Notes: generated by a model not told the origin, from the sequence alone. A DNA stretch of 64,000 nucleotides from Azospirillum lipoferum 4B (GCF_000283655.1 NC_016622.1:2616501-2680500); one strand, 5' to 3'. Counted from the first letter of the stretch, positions 6,629-15,957 are shown. Program-made: numbers and translations.

Positions 6629-8296
6629 ATGAATGGCCGCACCCCCCACATGGTTTCCGACACGATGCCGTTGCGCGCGCTGCGTTCCCAATCCTCCCCG
6701 CTCTACCGGCTGCCCGGTTCGGCGCTGGTCCTGATCGCCTGCACGGCGGCCGTTCTGCTGACCGTCGGGCTGTCGGCCGTCTTCGCCTGGCGCGACCGCA
6801 ACGAGGCGGTGCAGCAGGCGACCGGGGTCGCCGGCAACATCGGGTTGCTGGCGGCGGAGCATGCCGCCCGCCTGATCGAGACCGGCGACCTGCTGCTGAC
6901 CCAGACGGCGACGCTGGCCGGCACGACCGGCACGCCGCTGCCCGACGACCGGGCGACGCGTGACCGCATGGCCCTGCTGGCGGCCAGCACTCCGCACATG
7001 GTGGGGTTGGAGATCCGCGACGCTTCCGGCGCCCTGCGCCTGTCCAGCCTGCCGGATGCGCCCCCTGCCGCCTCACCGGCACTGCGGCCCGATGGCCGCG
7101 CCATCGGCGACGGCCGCATGGGCGGCCGGGCGGTGGTCACGCTGGCGCAGCCGCTTCCCGGCAGCGCGCCGCGCGGCTGGGCGGTCGCCGGGCTGGACGC
7201 CCGGGCCTTCCGCGACGTCTACCGCGCGCTCGACGTCGGCTATGGCCACAGCATCTCCATCCTGAAGCCGGACGGCACGCCGCTGCTGCGCGAGCCGGAG
7301 GGCGGCGGCACCATGGGCGGGCGCAAGGGCGACGACAACACGGCAAGCCACGCCGACGACATCACCGTGACGCGCCCGATCGGCGACACCGGCCTGTCGA
7401 CGGTGGTGACCATCGCCACCGGCAGCGTTCTGCAGCGCTGGACGGAGCGGCTGTGGATCTACGCCGCCTTCGCCGCGGCGGCCTGCGCCACCGTGGCGGT
7501 GATCGGCGCGCTCGCCATCCAGCGGGCCCGGCGCGAGCGCGAGGCGGAGGACGCCCTTCAGCACGCCTACGACACGCTGGAGGAGCATGTCCACCAGCGC
7601 ACCGCCCAGCTGGAGCGCGCCAATGCCCAGCTGGAAGCCGCAGTGACCGACAAGGAGGTGCTGCTGAAGGAGGTCCAGCACCGGGTGAAGAACAACCTTC
7701 AGGTCATCTGCAGCCTGCTGCGCCTGCAGGCGGCCCGCATCGACGAGCAGGCCCGCCGCGGCTTCGACGAGAGCCTGCGCCGCATCCAGACCATGAGCCT
7801 GCTGCACGAACTGCTCCACCGGTCCGACGAGCCGGCCCACATCAACTTCGCCGAAGCGCTGCGCCAGATGTGCGACGGGCTGGTGCGTTCCGACAACCCG
7901 ACCGCCGCCCGGCTGGAGCTGGAGACGGAGGATTGGATCGTCGATGCCGACCGCGCCACGCCGCTGGCCATCGCCACCAGCGAACTCGTGTCGAACGCCC
8001 TGCTGCACGCCTTCCCGCACGGCCATCCCGGCACCGTGCGCGTGATGCTGGAGCGCGAGGAAAACGGAATGCGGCTGATCGTGCGCGACAACGGCGTCGG
8101 CCTGCCCGCCGGCATGCCGAGCCAGCACAAGCGGCCGAGCCGCGGCGGCGCCGGCAGCGGGCTGGGCCTGAACCTGGTGCAGGCCTTGTCGCATCAGGCC
8201 GGCGCCACCCTGAAGATCGAGCGCGACAGCGGCACCATCTTCACCCTGACCATCCCCAAACTGCCGATCCGCCAGCAGGCCAGGAACGCGGCGTAA
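6629..8296 (+). CDS. Membrane sensor histidine kinase, HisKA_2/HWE type
   Basis: The 555-residue kinase has a membrane segment at about 30-53, an extracytoplasmic PDC/Cache-like sensor region (about 55-270), a second membrane segment at about 275-297, a coiled coil, and a HisKA_2 dimerisation domain carrying the phospho-acceptor motif EVQHRVKNNLQ (about 350). The ATPase domain follows, with the N box ATSELVSNALLHAF, the G1 box DNGVGLP and the G2 box GSGLGLNLV. It should autophosphorylate in response to an unknown external signal. No response regulator gene adjoins, so it is an orphan. The ATG at 6629 gives a short N-terminus; ATGs at 6650 and 6665 are alternatives. Confidence 0.9.
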   Translation: MNGRTPHMVSDTMPLRALRSQSSPLYRLPGSALVLIACTAAVLLTVGLSAVFAWRDRNEAVQQATGVAGNIGLLAAEHAARLIETGDLLLTQTATLAGTTGTPLPDDRATRDRMALLAASTPHMVGLEIRDASGALRLSSLPDAPPAASPALRPDGRAIGDGRMGGRAVVTLAQPLPGSAPRGWAVAGLDARAFRDVYRALDVGYGHSISILKPDGTPLLREPEGGGTMGGRKGDDNTASHADDITVTRPIGDTGLSTVVTIATGSVLQRWTERLWIYAAFAAAACATVAVIGALAIQRARREREAEDALQHAYDTLEEHVHQRTAQLERANAQLEAAVTDKEVLLKEVQHRVKNNLQVICSLLRLQAARIDEQARRGFDESLRRIQTMSLLHELLHRSDEPAHINFAEALRQMCDGLVRSDNPTAARLELETEDWIVDADRATPLAIATSELVSNALLHAFPHGHPGTVRVMLEREENGMRLIVRDNGVGLPAGMPSQHKRPSRGGAGSGLGLNLVQALSHQAGATLKIERDSGTIFTLTIPKLPIRQQARNAA

Positions 8297-8316
8297 GGCG
8301 GGACGCGGCCGGAGCC

Positions 8317-8366
8317 CGAACGGAAAGGGCCTCCCCATCCATGGACGGGGAGGCCCTTTCCGTTCG
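8317..8366. terminator. Bidirectional terminator between the histidine kinase and dps
   Basis: A perfect 20-bp inverted repeat (8317-8336 with 8347-8366) with a 10-base loop lies between two convergent genes. The stem carries an AAAGGG/CCCTTT core, so it offers partial T-tracts in both directions. Confidence 0.8.
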
Positions 8367-8394
8367 AACGCGTGCCAGGAAGACGCTCCCGCGA

Positions 8395-8862
8395 CTACTC
8401 CAGCATGCTGCGCAGCATCCAGGCGGTCTTGTCGTGGATCTGCAGGCGCTGGGTCAGCAGGTCGGCGGTCGGCTCGTCGCTGCCCTGCTCGGCCGCCGGG
8501 AAGACGCTGCGGATGGTGCGGGCGGCGGCCTCGTGGCCTTCGACCAGCTGGCGGATCATGTCGTTCGCCTTCGGAACGCCCACTTCCTCCTTGATCGAGG
8601 CCAGCTCCGCGAACTGCGAGAAGCTGCCCGGCGCCGGATACCCCAGCGCGCGGATGCGCTCCGCGATCTCGTCCAGCGCAGTCCACAGCTCCGTGTACTG
8701 GGTCATGAACATGGTGTGGAGCGTGTTGAACATCGGCCCGGTGACGTTCCAGTGGAACGAATGGGTCTTGATATAGAGCGCGAAGGTGTCGGCCAGAACC
8801 TTGTTCAGCCCTTCGGCAATGGATTTGCGGTCTTCGTCCGAGATCCCGATGTCGATCTTCAT
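8395..8862 (-). CDS. dps: Dps, DNA-binding ferritin-like protein
   Basis: The protein forms a 12-mer that stores iron and protects DNA in starvation or oxidative stress. It is 155 residues, the usual length. The ferroxidase signature is intact: His34 and His37 in HSFHWNVTG, and the downstream Asp64/Glu68 in ALDEIAERI. The N-terminus lacks a long Lys-rich tail, so DNA binding may be weak or depend on other surfaces. The ATG at 8862 has AAGAAGGA in front. It is convergent with the kinase through a shared terminator. Confidence 0.93.
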   Translation of the reverse strand: MKIDIGISDEDRKSIAEGLNKVLADTFALYIKTHSFHWNVTGPMFNTLHTMFMTQYTELWTALDEIAERIRALGYPAPGSFSQFAELASIKEEVGVPKANDMIRQLVEGHEAAARTIRSVFPAAEQGSDEPTADLLTQRLQIHDKTAWMLRSMLE

Positions 8863-9058
8863 GGTTCGATCCTTCTTGTTCGGTCCTGCATCATACCCCG
8901 GCATCGGCGTGGCCGTCACCGGCCGCCACCCCACCGTCCCCGCACATCAGCTTGGGCGCGGGCGAATGGTTTCAAGGCTGATGCGACCAATCTTCGCGGC
9001 CAATCCTCGCGGAAGGCATGGCAGACCAACGGAAGGTGAATGGCGGAACGGGCGTTCC

Positions 9059-10771
9059 TCAGCCCGCCCGCAGCCGGCCGATGAAGTGCTTGACCTCACG
9101 GCTCAGCGTCACCGCCTGCCCGTCGAGCAGCTCCGCCGCGCGCAGGACCTCGCCGGCGGCGGTGCCGGTCTCGCTTGCGCTGGCGGATACGGTGGTGATG
9201 GTGCGGGACACGTCGCTGGTGCCGGCGGCGGCCTCCTGCACGTTGCGGGTGATTTCCTCGGTCGCAGCGGCCTGCTGTTCCATGGCGCCGGCGATGGACC
9301 CGACGATCTCGTCGATGCCGACCACCGTCTCGCCCACCCCGCGGATGGCGGTGACAGCGGCGCCGGTCACCTGCTGCATGGTTGCGATCTGGGTACCGAT
9401 GTCCTCGGTGGCCTTGGCCGTCTGGTTGGCGAGGTTCTTCACCTCGCTCGCCACCACGGCGAAGCCCTTGCCGGCCTCCCCCGCCCGCGCGGCTTCGATG
9501 GTCGCGTTCAGCGCCAGCAGATTGGTTTGCGCCGCGATGGAGTTGATCAGACCGACGATCTCGCCGATGCGGTGGGCGGCGTCGGACAGGCCGACGACAT
9601 GGCCGTTGGTCTCCTCCACCGCACGCACGGCACCGCGCACCATGTCGAAGGAGCGGCGGACCTGGGCGCCGATCTCGGCGATGGAGGCCGACATCTCCTC
9701 CGTCGCGGCGGCGGCGGTCTGGACGCTGGAGCCCGCCTGGGCGCTGGCGGCGGCGACGGTGGCGGCCTGCCGGTTGGCACTGTCGGCGCGCTCCAGCATG
9801 CCGGCGGCGTTGCTGCGCACCTGATGGGCGCCAGCCCCCACCTGCTGAACCACCTCCGCCACACGGGCCTCGAACAGGTCGGCCAGCTCCTGGATGGCGC
9901 GGTGTTTTTCGGCTTCGGCCTCCGCCTTCTGGCGCTGCTGGTCGGCGGTCAGCCGCTCCACCTCGCGGGCGTTGGTCTGGAACACCTCCAGCGCGCGGGC
10001 CATGGCGCCGATCTCGTTGCGCATCCAGCCGCCCTCGACCACGCCGTCCAGCTTTCCGGCGGCGAGCTCCGTGGTGGTGCGCGAGAGTTGCTGCAACGGC
10101 CTGGTGATGGAGCGGGCGAGCACCAGCCCGGCCGCCATCATCGCCAGCAGCAGCCCGCCCATGACCAGCGCGAAGTCGCGCCGCGCCGCGGCGGTGGCAT
10201 CGCGGGTGGCCTGGGTGGCGGCGGAGGTGGAGCGGCCGATGGCGGCCTGCGTCTCCATCACCTTGGCGGTCAGGGCGTCGAACTGGGCGTCGGTGTGGGC
10301 CATCATCGGGATGCCGATCAGGCGGTCGATGGCCGCCATCTGGTTCATCTCGTCCACCGCCTTGGCATAGGCGCCGAGCCGGACCGACACCTCGTCCAGC
10401 ATCGCCCGCTCCGCCTCGGCCAGCGGAATGGCGCGCAGCTCCGCGATCGCGCTGCGCGCCTTGCCCAGGTTGGCGGCGATGGCGTCGCGCATGGCCTGGA
10501 GCTTCGCCTCTTCGATCCCCGACCCTGACAGGGCCAGATGCCGCGACACGTCACTGTGGATGACATAGGCGATGGCGACCAGCCGGTCGATGCGGCCCAG
10601 ACGCTCCGCCGCCTCGCTGTGGATGCCGTCCACGGCGCCGAGCGCCTGCTCCGATTCACGGTCGGCCAGGACCAGGGCCGCCACCGTCAGGACGATCCCC
10701 ATCAGGGGTGCCGCGAACACCCGGCCCGCCACCGACAGGCCCGACAGACGCGCAAAGACACCGCCGCTCAT
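9059..10771 (-). CDS. Methyl-accepting chemotaxis protein
   Basis: A 570-residue membrane chemoreceptor. The first membrane segment is at about 17-38, a helical periplasmic ligand domain of the four-helix-bundle type runs to about 200, the second segment is at about 205-225, and a HAMP domain follows (SITRPLQQL...). The signalling tip is canonical: [20 protein letters not shown], then [19 protein letters not shown]. No C-terminal CheR-tethering pentapeptide is seen. The ATG at 10771 follows GGGGGAG; a GTG two codons upstream is possible. It lies 65 bp downstream of a secreted Cache-like protein on the same strand, so the two may be co-transcribed and work together. Confidence 0.93.
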   Translation of the reverse strand: MSGGVFARLSGLSVAGRVFAAPLMGIVLTVAALVLADRESEQALGAVDGIHSEAAERLGRIDRLVAIAYVIHSDVSRHLALSGSGIEEAKLQAMRDAIAANLGKARSAIAELRAIPLAEAERAMLDEVSVRLGAYAKAVDEMNQMAAIDRLIGIPMMAHTDAQFDALTAKVMETQAAIGRSTSAATQATRDATAAARRDFALVMGGLLLAMMAAGLVLARSITRPLQQLSRTTTELAAGKLDGVVEGGWMRNEIGAMARALEVFQTNAREVERLTADQQRQKAEAEAEKHRAIQELADLFEARVAEVVQQVGAGAHQVRSNAAGMLERADSANRQAATVAAASAQAGSSVQTAAAATEEMSASIAEIGAQVRRSFDMVRGAVRAVEETNGHVVGLSDAAHRIGEIVGLINSIAAQTNLLALNATIEAARAGEAGKGFAVVASEVKNLANQTAKATEDIGTQIATMQQVTGAAVTAIRGVGETVVGIDEIVGSIAGAMEQQAAATEEITRNVQEAAAGTSDVSRTITTVSASASETGTAAGEVLRAAELLDGQAVTLSREVKHFIGRLRAG

Positions 10772-10836
10772 CCCCACTCCCCCATCAACGTCGCCGTACG
10801 GTCACCGCCGGACGCGGCGGCCGTCATTCGCCGTCG

Positions 10837-11319
10837 TCACTTGTAGATGCCGACATAGGCGACCAGATCCTGGCCGGGCACGCGCTTCACGTAGGTGATC
10901 TTCGGCTCGATCTTGTTGCTGGCGGGGTTCAGCCAGCGATACTCGACCCAGCCCTCGCCCTTGTCCTTGGCGACGGCCAGCACGTCCTGGACGATGAAAC
11001 GGCCATCCGGGTCCTTGACGTTGATGACGCTCTGACCGACGCCGGCCGGACGCGGCGGATAAACCTTCCACACCCCGGCGAAGTCGATGACGTTGACGTA
11101 GATCTCGCCGTACTTGAACGGACCGTCGGCGTTGAAGGCCTTGGCGGCCTCGTCCAGTCCCTGGGCGGCGATCAGCTCCGCCGCCTTCAGGGTGATGGAC
11201 TTCGCGTCCTCCTGGGTCGGCTTGGCCGTCTGGGCCAGGGCGGGGGTGGGCATCGGGGCGGAAACGGCAGTCCCGGCGGCGATCAGGCCGGCCACCAGCA
11301 AACGAAACCACAGGTGCAT
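10837..11319 (-). CDS. Secreted Cache-like sensor protein
   Basis: The 160-residue product has a signal peptide (about 1-30, ending near ALAQ). The single domain resembles a soluble Cache sensor: it begins with a long helix (EDAKSITLKAAELIAAQG) and continues with FKYGEIYVNVIDFAGVWKVYPPRPAGVGQ and GWVEYRWLNPASNKIEPKITYVKRVPG. The latter pattern, ending YVGIYK, is typical of Cache domains that bind small ligands in receptors. No membrane segment or output domain follows, so it is probably a periplasmic binding protein for the chemoreceptor gene just downstream. The ATG at 11319 is chosen because GGGGATAG precedes it; a TTG five codons earlier is possible. Confidence 0.8.
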   Translation of the reverse strand: MHLWFRLLVAGLIAAGTAVSAPMPTPALAQTAKPTQEDAKSITLKAAELIAAQGLDEAAKAFNADGPFKYGEIYVNVIDFAGVWKVYPPRPAGVGQSVINVKDPDGRFIVQDVLAVAKDKGEGWVEYRWLNPASNKIEPKITYVKRVPGQDLVAYVGIYK

Positions 11320-11334
11320 GTGCTCTATCCCCAA

Positions 11335-11955
11335 GGAATGGAGGCCAGCCGGCGGACGCCGGACGGCCCGCAGATTGTTGTCCGGCCGTCGCCGCTTCCG
11401 CGCGCAGCCGTATTCCGATCAAGCTACTAGCAGAAGGTTTCATGCATTTGTCCGTCCTATTTCGACACGGTCATACTGCATTGCGACATAGCAATATTTC
11501 CACAAACCTCCCGATCCACACACTTTTAAAACGTACTCCTTTGAATCCAAACGCCTTATCCGCGCAGGGTCGCCATCGGCACCGGATCCGGAACGGCCGC
11601 TGTCCACAGATGCGGCCTATCGACGCATCGAACGCCTCTCCCCCGCCGCGCCGAGCCTGCCGGATCCCCGGCGCCGCCCGCGGCTGCGTGACGGTTTGCC
11701 GCCCCTTTTTTCCATCGACAGCCGCGCTGATCGGGTGGAGCATCGAAAGTCCGATGCGGGCGTTCCGCCGGCCCCGGACCCGATGCGCCATCCCCGCACC
11801 CGTCCGCCGCCGCCCGTCGCCCCACCCGGACGTGCCGGTTTTCCAAGTGACTGTCTAGAGCCACACGCGAACGGGCCGCCAGAGCGGCCGGCACCAGCGC
11901 CCCATCCCCGGCGCGGCCCGGCCAGGACGGTCCGAAGCTTCCACGGGAGGTGTGA
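11335..11955. other. Long non-coding gap with an AT-rich core
   Basis: There is no supported gene in about 600 bases. Bases 11412-11560 are markedly AT-rich for this genome and could hold promoters for the Cache-MCP operon on the minus strand. Bases 11560-11940 are GC-rich, and the open frames on both strands there lack ribosome sites and family signatures. Confidence 0.5.
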
Positions 11956-13995
11956 ATGCCGCATACGCAAATCCGGACGGCGCGCTGCGCGGCGCTGGTC
12001 GGCCCCTATCTCGCCGGCAAGACGACGCTGCTCGAAAGCCTGCTGTTCGCGGCGGGGGCCGTCACCCGCAAGGGCAGCGTGCGCGACGGCAACGCCGTGG
12101 GCGACAATTCGCCGGAGGCGAAAGCCCGGTCGATGAGCACCGAGTTGAACGTCGCCTCCTTCGATTACCTGGGTGAACGCTGGTCGATCCTGGACTGCCC
12201 CGGCTCGGTGGAGCTGGCGGGCGAAGCGCAGGCGGCGCTGATGGCCGCCGACATCGCCATCGTGGTGGCGGAAGCGGCGCCGGAGAAGGCGGTCTTGCTG
12301 GCCCCGCTGTTCAAGGTGCTGGACGACCACCGCATCCCGCATCTGCTGTTCATCAACAAGATCGACACGCTGGGCGACCTGCGGGTGCGCGACGTCGTCG
12401 CCGCCTATCAGGAGGTCTCGGCCCGCAAGCTGGTCCTGCGCGAGGTGCCGCTGCGGGAGAACGGCCAGATCACCGGGCTGGTCGATCTGGTCAGCGAGCG
12501 CGCCTGGCGCTTCAACCCGCACAAGCCGTCCGATCTGGTGGCCCTGCCCGACAGCGTCCGCGACTGGGAGGCGGAGGCGCGGCAGGCGATGCTGGAATCG
12601 GCCGCCGACTTCGACGACGCCCTGCTGGAAAAACTGCTGGAGGATATGGCCCCCGACAGTACGGAGCTGTACGAGACGCTGGCGCATGAGCTGGCCGACG
12701 ACCTGATCGTTCCCGTCTTCTTCGGATCGGCGGAGAACGACAACGGCATCCGCCGCCTGCTGAAGGCCCTGCGCCATGACGGGCCGGAGGTCGGCGTCGC
12801 CGCCGCCCGCATCGATATCCCGTCGGATGCGGCGGTGGCGGCCCAGGTGGTCAGGACGATGGTGGGGTCCCATGCCGGGAAGCTCAGCCTTGCCCGCATC
12901 TGGCGCGGCACCGTCACCGACGGCATGACGCTGGGCGGAGAACGGGTGTCCGGCATCTTCCAGCTGTTCGGCCGCGACCAGACCAAGGTGCCGCAGGCGG
13001 CGGCGGGCGATCTCGTGGCGCTCGGCCGGCTGGAGAAGGCGGCGACCGGCGACCGGCTGACCGAGAAGGCCAATCTCGGCCCGCCCGCCGACTGGCCGGC
13101 CGCCGCCCCGCCGGTGCATGGGCTGGCGCTGCGCGCCGAGAACCGCAATGACGAGGTGAAGCTGTCCGCCGCCCTGCAGAAGCTGCGGGAGGAGGACCCG
13201 TCCCTGACGCTCGACCAGTCGCCCGAAACCGGGGAGCTGGTTCTGTGGGGCCAGGGCGACGTGCATCTGAAGCTGGCGATGGACCGGCTGCGCAGCCGCT
13301 TCAACGTCGCGGTGAAGGGCCAGCCGCCGCAGGTTCCCTATAAGGAGACGATCCGCAAGAGCACCAGCCACCACGCCCGCTTCAAGCGCCAGACCGGCGG
13401 CCACGGCCAGTTCGCCGACATCCATGTGGAGATCCGGCCGCAGCCGCGCGGCTCCGGCATCCAGTTCGAGGATGCGGTTGTCGGCGGCGCCGTGCCGCGC
13501 CAGTACATCCCGGCGGTGGAGGCCGGCGTGCGCGAGGCGGCGGTGCGCGGGCCGCTCGGCTTCCCGGTGGTGGACTTCGCGGTGAGGCTGACCGGCGGCC
13601 AGTTCCACGCCGTCGACAGTTCCGACATGGCCTTCAAGACGGTGGCGCGGCAGGCGATGGCCGAAGCCCTGCCGGCCTGCGAGCCGGTGCTGCTGGAGCC
13701 GATCCTGACCGTCACCATCGCGGTGCCCAGCGCCTTCACGCCCAAGGTGCAGCGTCTGGTCAGCGGCCGGCGCGGCCAGCTGCTGGGCTTCGACGCCCGG
13801 CCGGGCTGGCCCGGCTGGGACGAGGTGAAGGCGTGCATGCCGCAGGCCGACATGCAGGACCTGATCGTCGAGCTGCGGTCGCTGACCTTCGGCGTCGGCA
13901 GCTACAGCGCCGAATTCGAACGCCTGCAGGAGGTGGTGGGCAAGGCCGCCGACCGCGCGGTGGAGATCCGCAAGGACATGCTGGCGGCGCAATAG
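11956..13995 (+). CDS. Elongation factor G-like GTPase paralogue
   Basis: A 679-residue translational-GTPase-fold protein with EF-G architecture: GTPase domain, beta-barrel domain II, domain III, and a C-terminal domain IV/V (FADIHVEIRPQPRGSG ... ACEPVLLEPILTVTIAVP). G1 is GPYLAGKT (16-23) and G4 is NKID. G3 reads DCPGSVEL in place of DTPGHVDF, so the catalytic His of EF-G is Ser84. The switch I region is also altered. It is therefore not the main EF-G but a member of the EF-G-like group found in alphaproteobacteria, whose job is unsettled; slow or no GTP hydrolysis is inferred. The ATG at 11956 follows GGGAGG. No str-operon neighbours are present. Confidence 0.88.
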   Translation: MPHTQIRTARCAALVGPYLAGKTTLLESLLFAAGAVTRKGSVRDGNAVGDNSPEAKARSMSTELNVASFDYLGERWSILDCPGSVELAGEAQAALMAADIAIVVAEAAPEKAVLLAPLFKVLDDHRIPHLLFINKIDTLGDLRVRDVVAAYQEVSARKLVLREVPLRENGQITGLVDLVSERAWRFNPHKPSDLVALPDSVRDWEAEARQAMLESAADFDDALLEKLLEDMAPDSTELYETLAHELADDLIVPVFFGSAENDNGIRRLLKALRHDGPEVGVAAARIDIPSDAAVAAQVVRTMVGSHAGKLSLARIWRGTVTDGMTLGGERVSGIFQLFGRDQTKVPQAAAGDLVALGRLEKAATGDRLTEKANLGPPADWPAAAPPVHGLALRAENRNDEVKLSAALQKLREEDPSLTLDQSPETGELVLWGQGDVHLKLAMDRLRSRFNVAVKGQPPQVPYKETIRKSTSHHARFKRQTGGHGQFADIHVEIRPQPRGSGIQFEDAVVGGAVPRQYIPAVEAGVREAAVRGPLGFPVVDFAVRLTGGQFHAVDSSDMAFKTVARQAMAEALPACEPVLLEPILTVTIAVPSAFTPKVQRLVSGRRGQLLGFDARPGWPGWDEVKACMPQADMQDLIVELRSLTFGVGSYSAEFERLQEVVGKAADRAVEIRKDMLAAQ

Positions 13996-14064
13996 GGGGG
14001 AACCCGGTCACGGCCGGCAGGCTGAACGTGTCGGCGGTCACGGGCTTGCCGGGCCGCCGCCGCA

Positions 14065-14088
14065 TACGTATCTTACGTAAAGAACGTA
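14065..14088 (+). promoter_or_regulatory. Candidate autoregulatory operator of the toxin-antitoxin pair
   Basis: Three ACGT-centred sites lie just upstream of the antitoxin ATG: TACGTA at 14065-14070, the palindrome TTACGTAA at 14073-14080, and AACGTA at 14083-14088. Repeats of this kind commonly bind the antitoxin itself. The patch is AT-rich in an otherwise GC-rich leader and may overlap the promoter. Confidence 0.45.
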
Positions 14089-14100
14089 GCGGAGTGAGCC

Positions 14101-14379
14101 ATGACCGTGCCAGTGGTCGCCCAACTGTCATCGACGGACCTCAACAAGGCATCCGGCAGGGTGCTCGACAGGGCGGCGGAGGGGCCGGTGCGCATCCTGC
14201 GGCGCAACCAGAGCTTCGTCCTGCTGCGCGAAGAGGCTCTGGACGAAATGCTTGAAGCCGCGCGCGACGACAGGCCGCAATCGCTGGAGGACATGCTGGA
14301 CGGCTACGATCCCGACAAGATCCGCCGGCTGGCCGGCGGCTTCCTGTCCGATCCGCCAACCGGCAAGGAAATGCTCTGA
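14101..14379 (+). CDS. Type II antitoxin, Phd/YefM-like
   Basis: The 92-residue protein has the Phd/YefM N-terminal DNA-binding fold: QLSSTDLNKASGRVLDRAAEGPVRILRRNQSFVLLREEAL (about 8-47). The C-terminus is acidic and probably disordered, wrapping the toxin. It should neutralise the MazF/PemK-like toxin encoded one base downstream and repress the promoter. The ATG at 14101 follows GGAGTGAGCC, a fair ribosome site. Confidence 0.8.
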   Translation: MTVPVVAQLSSTDLNKASGRVLDRAAEGPVRILRRNQSFVLLREEALDEMLEAARDDRPQSLEDMLDGYDPDKIRRLAGGFLSDPPTGKEML

Positions 14380-14380
14380 G

Positions 14381-14743
14381 GTGCCGCGTCCAGGCGACAA
14401 TTTCGCCCGCAACGGCTATGTGCCGGCCATGGGCCATGTGGTGCATCTGGACTGGGCGCCGGCTCTGGGCCACGAGATGACCGGGCCGCATTACGGTTTG
14501 GTGCTGTCCGCCGACGCCTTCAATCTCGGGACCGGGCTGTGCATGCTGTGTCCGATCACCTCGAAGGTCGGCAAGCTCAGCGGCTTCGAACTGCCCATCG
14601 CGGCCGGCAAGGTGCGGGGTGCGGCCATCCTGTCGGCCCTGCGTTCGGTCGATTACCAGACTCGCGACATCCAGTTCGCCGCCGCCGCGGATCAGGCGGA
14701 CGTGGCCGAAGCCAACCGCCGCGTCCGCATGATCTTTCCTTAA
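14381..14743 (+). CDS. Type II toxin, MazF/PemK-like endoribonuclease
   Basis: The 120-residue product aligns by motif with the MazF/PemK fold: VPAMGHVVHLDWAPALGHEMTGPHYGLVLSADAFN, then LCMLCPITSKVG and GAAILSALRSVDY. Such toxins cleave RNA. In the family's usual pattern the first strand reads RGDIVWLDF; here it is MGHVVHLDW, so the common Asp is replaced, while the Arg of RSVDY remains. The start is GTG at 14381, one base after the antitoxin stop, with AAGGAA upstream; this implies coupled translation. A Phd-type antitoxin with a MazF-type toxin is a known mixed pairing. Confidence 0.78.
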   Translation: MPRPGDNFARNGYVPAMGHVVHLDWAPALGHEMTGPHYGLVLSADAFNLGTGLCMLCPITSKVGKLSGFELPIAAGKVRGAAILSALRSVDYQTRDIQFAAAADQADVAEANRRVRMIFP

Positions 14744-14754
14744 GCCCAAAACGA

Positions 14755-14786
14755 AAAGGGCCGGCACCCTTGCGGCGCCGGCCCTT
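14755..14786 (+). terminator. Terminator after the toxin gene
   Basis: AAGGGCCGGC (14756-14765) pairs with GCCGGCCCTT (14777-14786). The stem is GC-rich and followed by TCCCTTA. The IS630 element begins nine bases further on, so the insertion lies at the edge of this terminator. Confidence 0.7.
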
Positions 14787-14794
14787 CCCTTATA

Positions 14795-15957
14795 CCAGCG
14801 GCTTTGAAGTGTGACTCGTCACGGTGGATTCCCTTTTGGTCCGCCCTGTGATTCGCTGCCAGCTCTCGGAAGGAGGCGGGTATGGCGGCGATTGCGATCA
14901 CGCGGCTGGAGCTGAGTTCAGCGGAGTTGCGCCAGCGGGCGGTGCGTTTTGGCGATCCGGATGTAGCGCGGCGCCTTCTCGCCCTAGCTCTGGTTTTGGA
15001 GGGGCGATCTCGCGAGGACGCCGCGCGGTCTTGCGGGATGGATCGGCAAACGTTGCGGGATTGGGTTCACCGCTACAACGCCCAAGGCGTGGCGGGGCTG
15101 CGGGATCGTAAGGCACCGGGAGCCAAGCCGAAGCTGTCGGCGGAGCAGGAAGCGGAGGTGGCGTCCTGGGTCCGCTCCGGTCCGGACCTCGCCGAGGATG
15201 GCGTGGTTCGGTGGCGGCGGTGCGATCTGGCCCGCAAGATCGAGCGCCGGTTCGGCGTGGTGCTGGCCGAGCGCAGCGTTGGCGGGCTGTTGCGCCGTCT
15301 GGGGTTCCGTCGCCTGTCGGTGCGCCCCCAGCATCCTCAGCAGGATGGCGAGGCGCTCGAGGCTCACAAAAAAACTTTGCCGCTCTGGTTGCCGGCGCCC
15401 TCCCCGACACCGCCCGCGGCAAGCCGCTGGAGCTCTGGTGGCAGGACGAAGCCCGGGTCGGCCAGCAAGGGACCCTGACCCGGGTGTGGGCCGCCAAGGG
15501 CAGCCGGCCACGCGCGCCCCGCGACCAGCGCCATAGCTGGGCCTACCTGTTCGGCGCCGTCTGCCCGAGCCGTGGCGCCGCCGCGGCCTTGGTCCTGCCC
15601 AAGGCCAACGCCGCGGCAATGACCCTGCACATGGCCGAGATCAGCGGCCAAGTGAGCGACGGCCACCATGCGGTGCTCATCCTCGACGGCGCAGGCTGGC
15701 ACCAGCCGGGCGACAAGCTGGTCGTGCCCGAAAACATCAGCCTTCTGCATCTCCCGCCCTATTGCCCGGAACTCAATCCGGTCGAAAACATCTGGCAGTT
15801 CCTGCGACAGAACCACCTCAGCCATCGCGTCTTCGATTCCTATGCCGCCATCGTCGAGGCCTGCTGCGAGGCGTGGAACGCTCTCGCCCAGGCACCCGAA
15901 ATCATTCGCTCAATCGCCTCACGCTCGTGGGCAGCGGTCAATGTCTAAAGCCGCTGG
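14795..15957 (+). mobile_element. Complete IS630-family insertion sequence
   Basis: The element is 1,163 bp. Its ends are CCAGCGGCTTT at 14795 and the exact complement AAAGCCGCTGG ending at 15957; a further 10 bases match partially. It is flanked by TA on both sides (14793-14794 and 15958-15959), the usual IS630/Tc1 target duplication. Both transposase frames are intact apart from the programmed shift, so the copy could be active. It lies between the toxin terminator and the aspartate aminotransferase stop, 27 bp away from the latter. Confidence 0.9.
14882..15948 (+). CDS. IS630-family transposase, produced by a -1 frameshift
   Basis: Two overlapping frames make one DDE transposase. The first (from ATG 14882) carries helix-turn-helix domains (RSREDAARSCGMDRQTLRDW) and reaches the slippery run of seven A at 15368-15374, where codons read CAC AAA AAA ACT. 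A -1 slip continues as NFAALVAGALPD in the second frame, ending at 15948. The joined product is about 355 residues, the normal IS630 length. The catalytic DDE residues lie in the second frame: WWQDEARVG, LILDGAGWH and CPELNPVENIW. Without the shift the first frame stops at 15478 with no catalytic domain. The ATG follows GGAGGCGGGT. Confidence 0.9.

Noticed and set aside
6500-6640. A known SAM riboswitch in front of the mtnA remnant
   Set aside because: The hairpin is clear, but the conserved core of known SAM or SAH classes was not found by eye.
11442-11858. Frames on both strands in the 11.4-11.9 kb gap
   Set aside because: No ribosome sites, no families, and composition unlike neighbouring genes.
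11617-13992. A 791-codon minus-strand frame antisense to the EF-G paralogue
   Set aside because: Very rich in Arg, Gly, His and Gln; no recognised domains; the plus-strand gene is clear.
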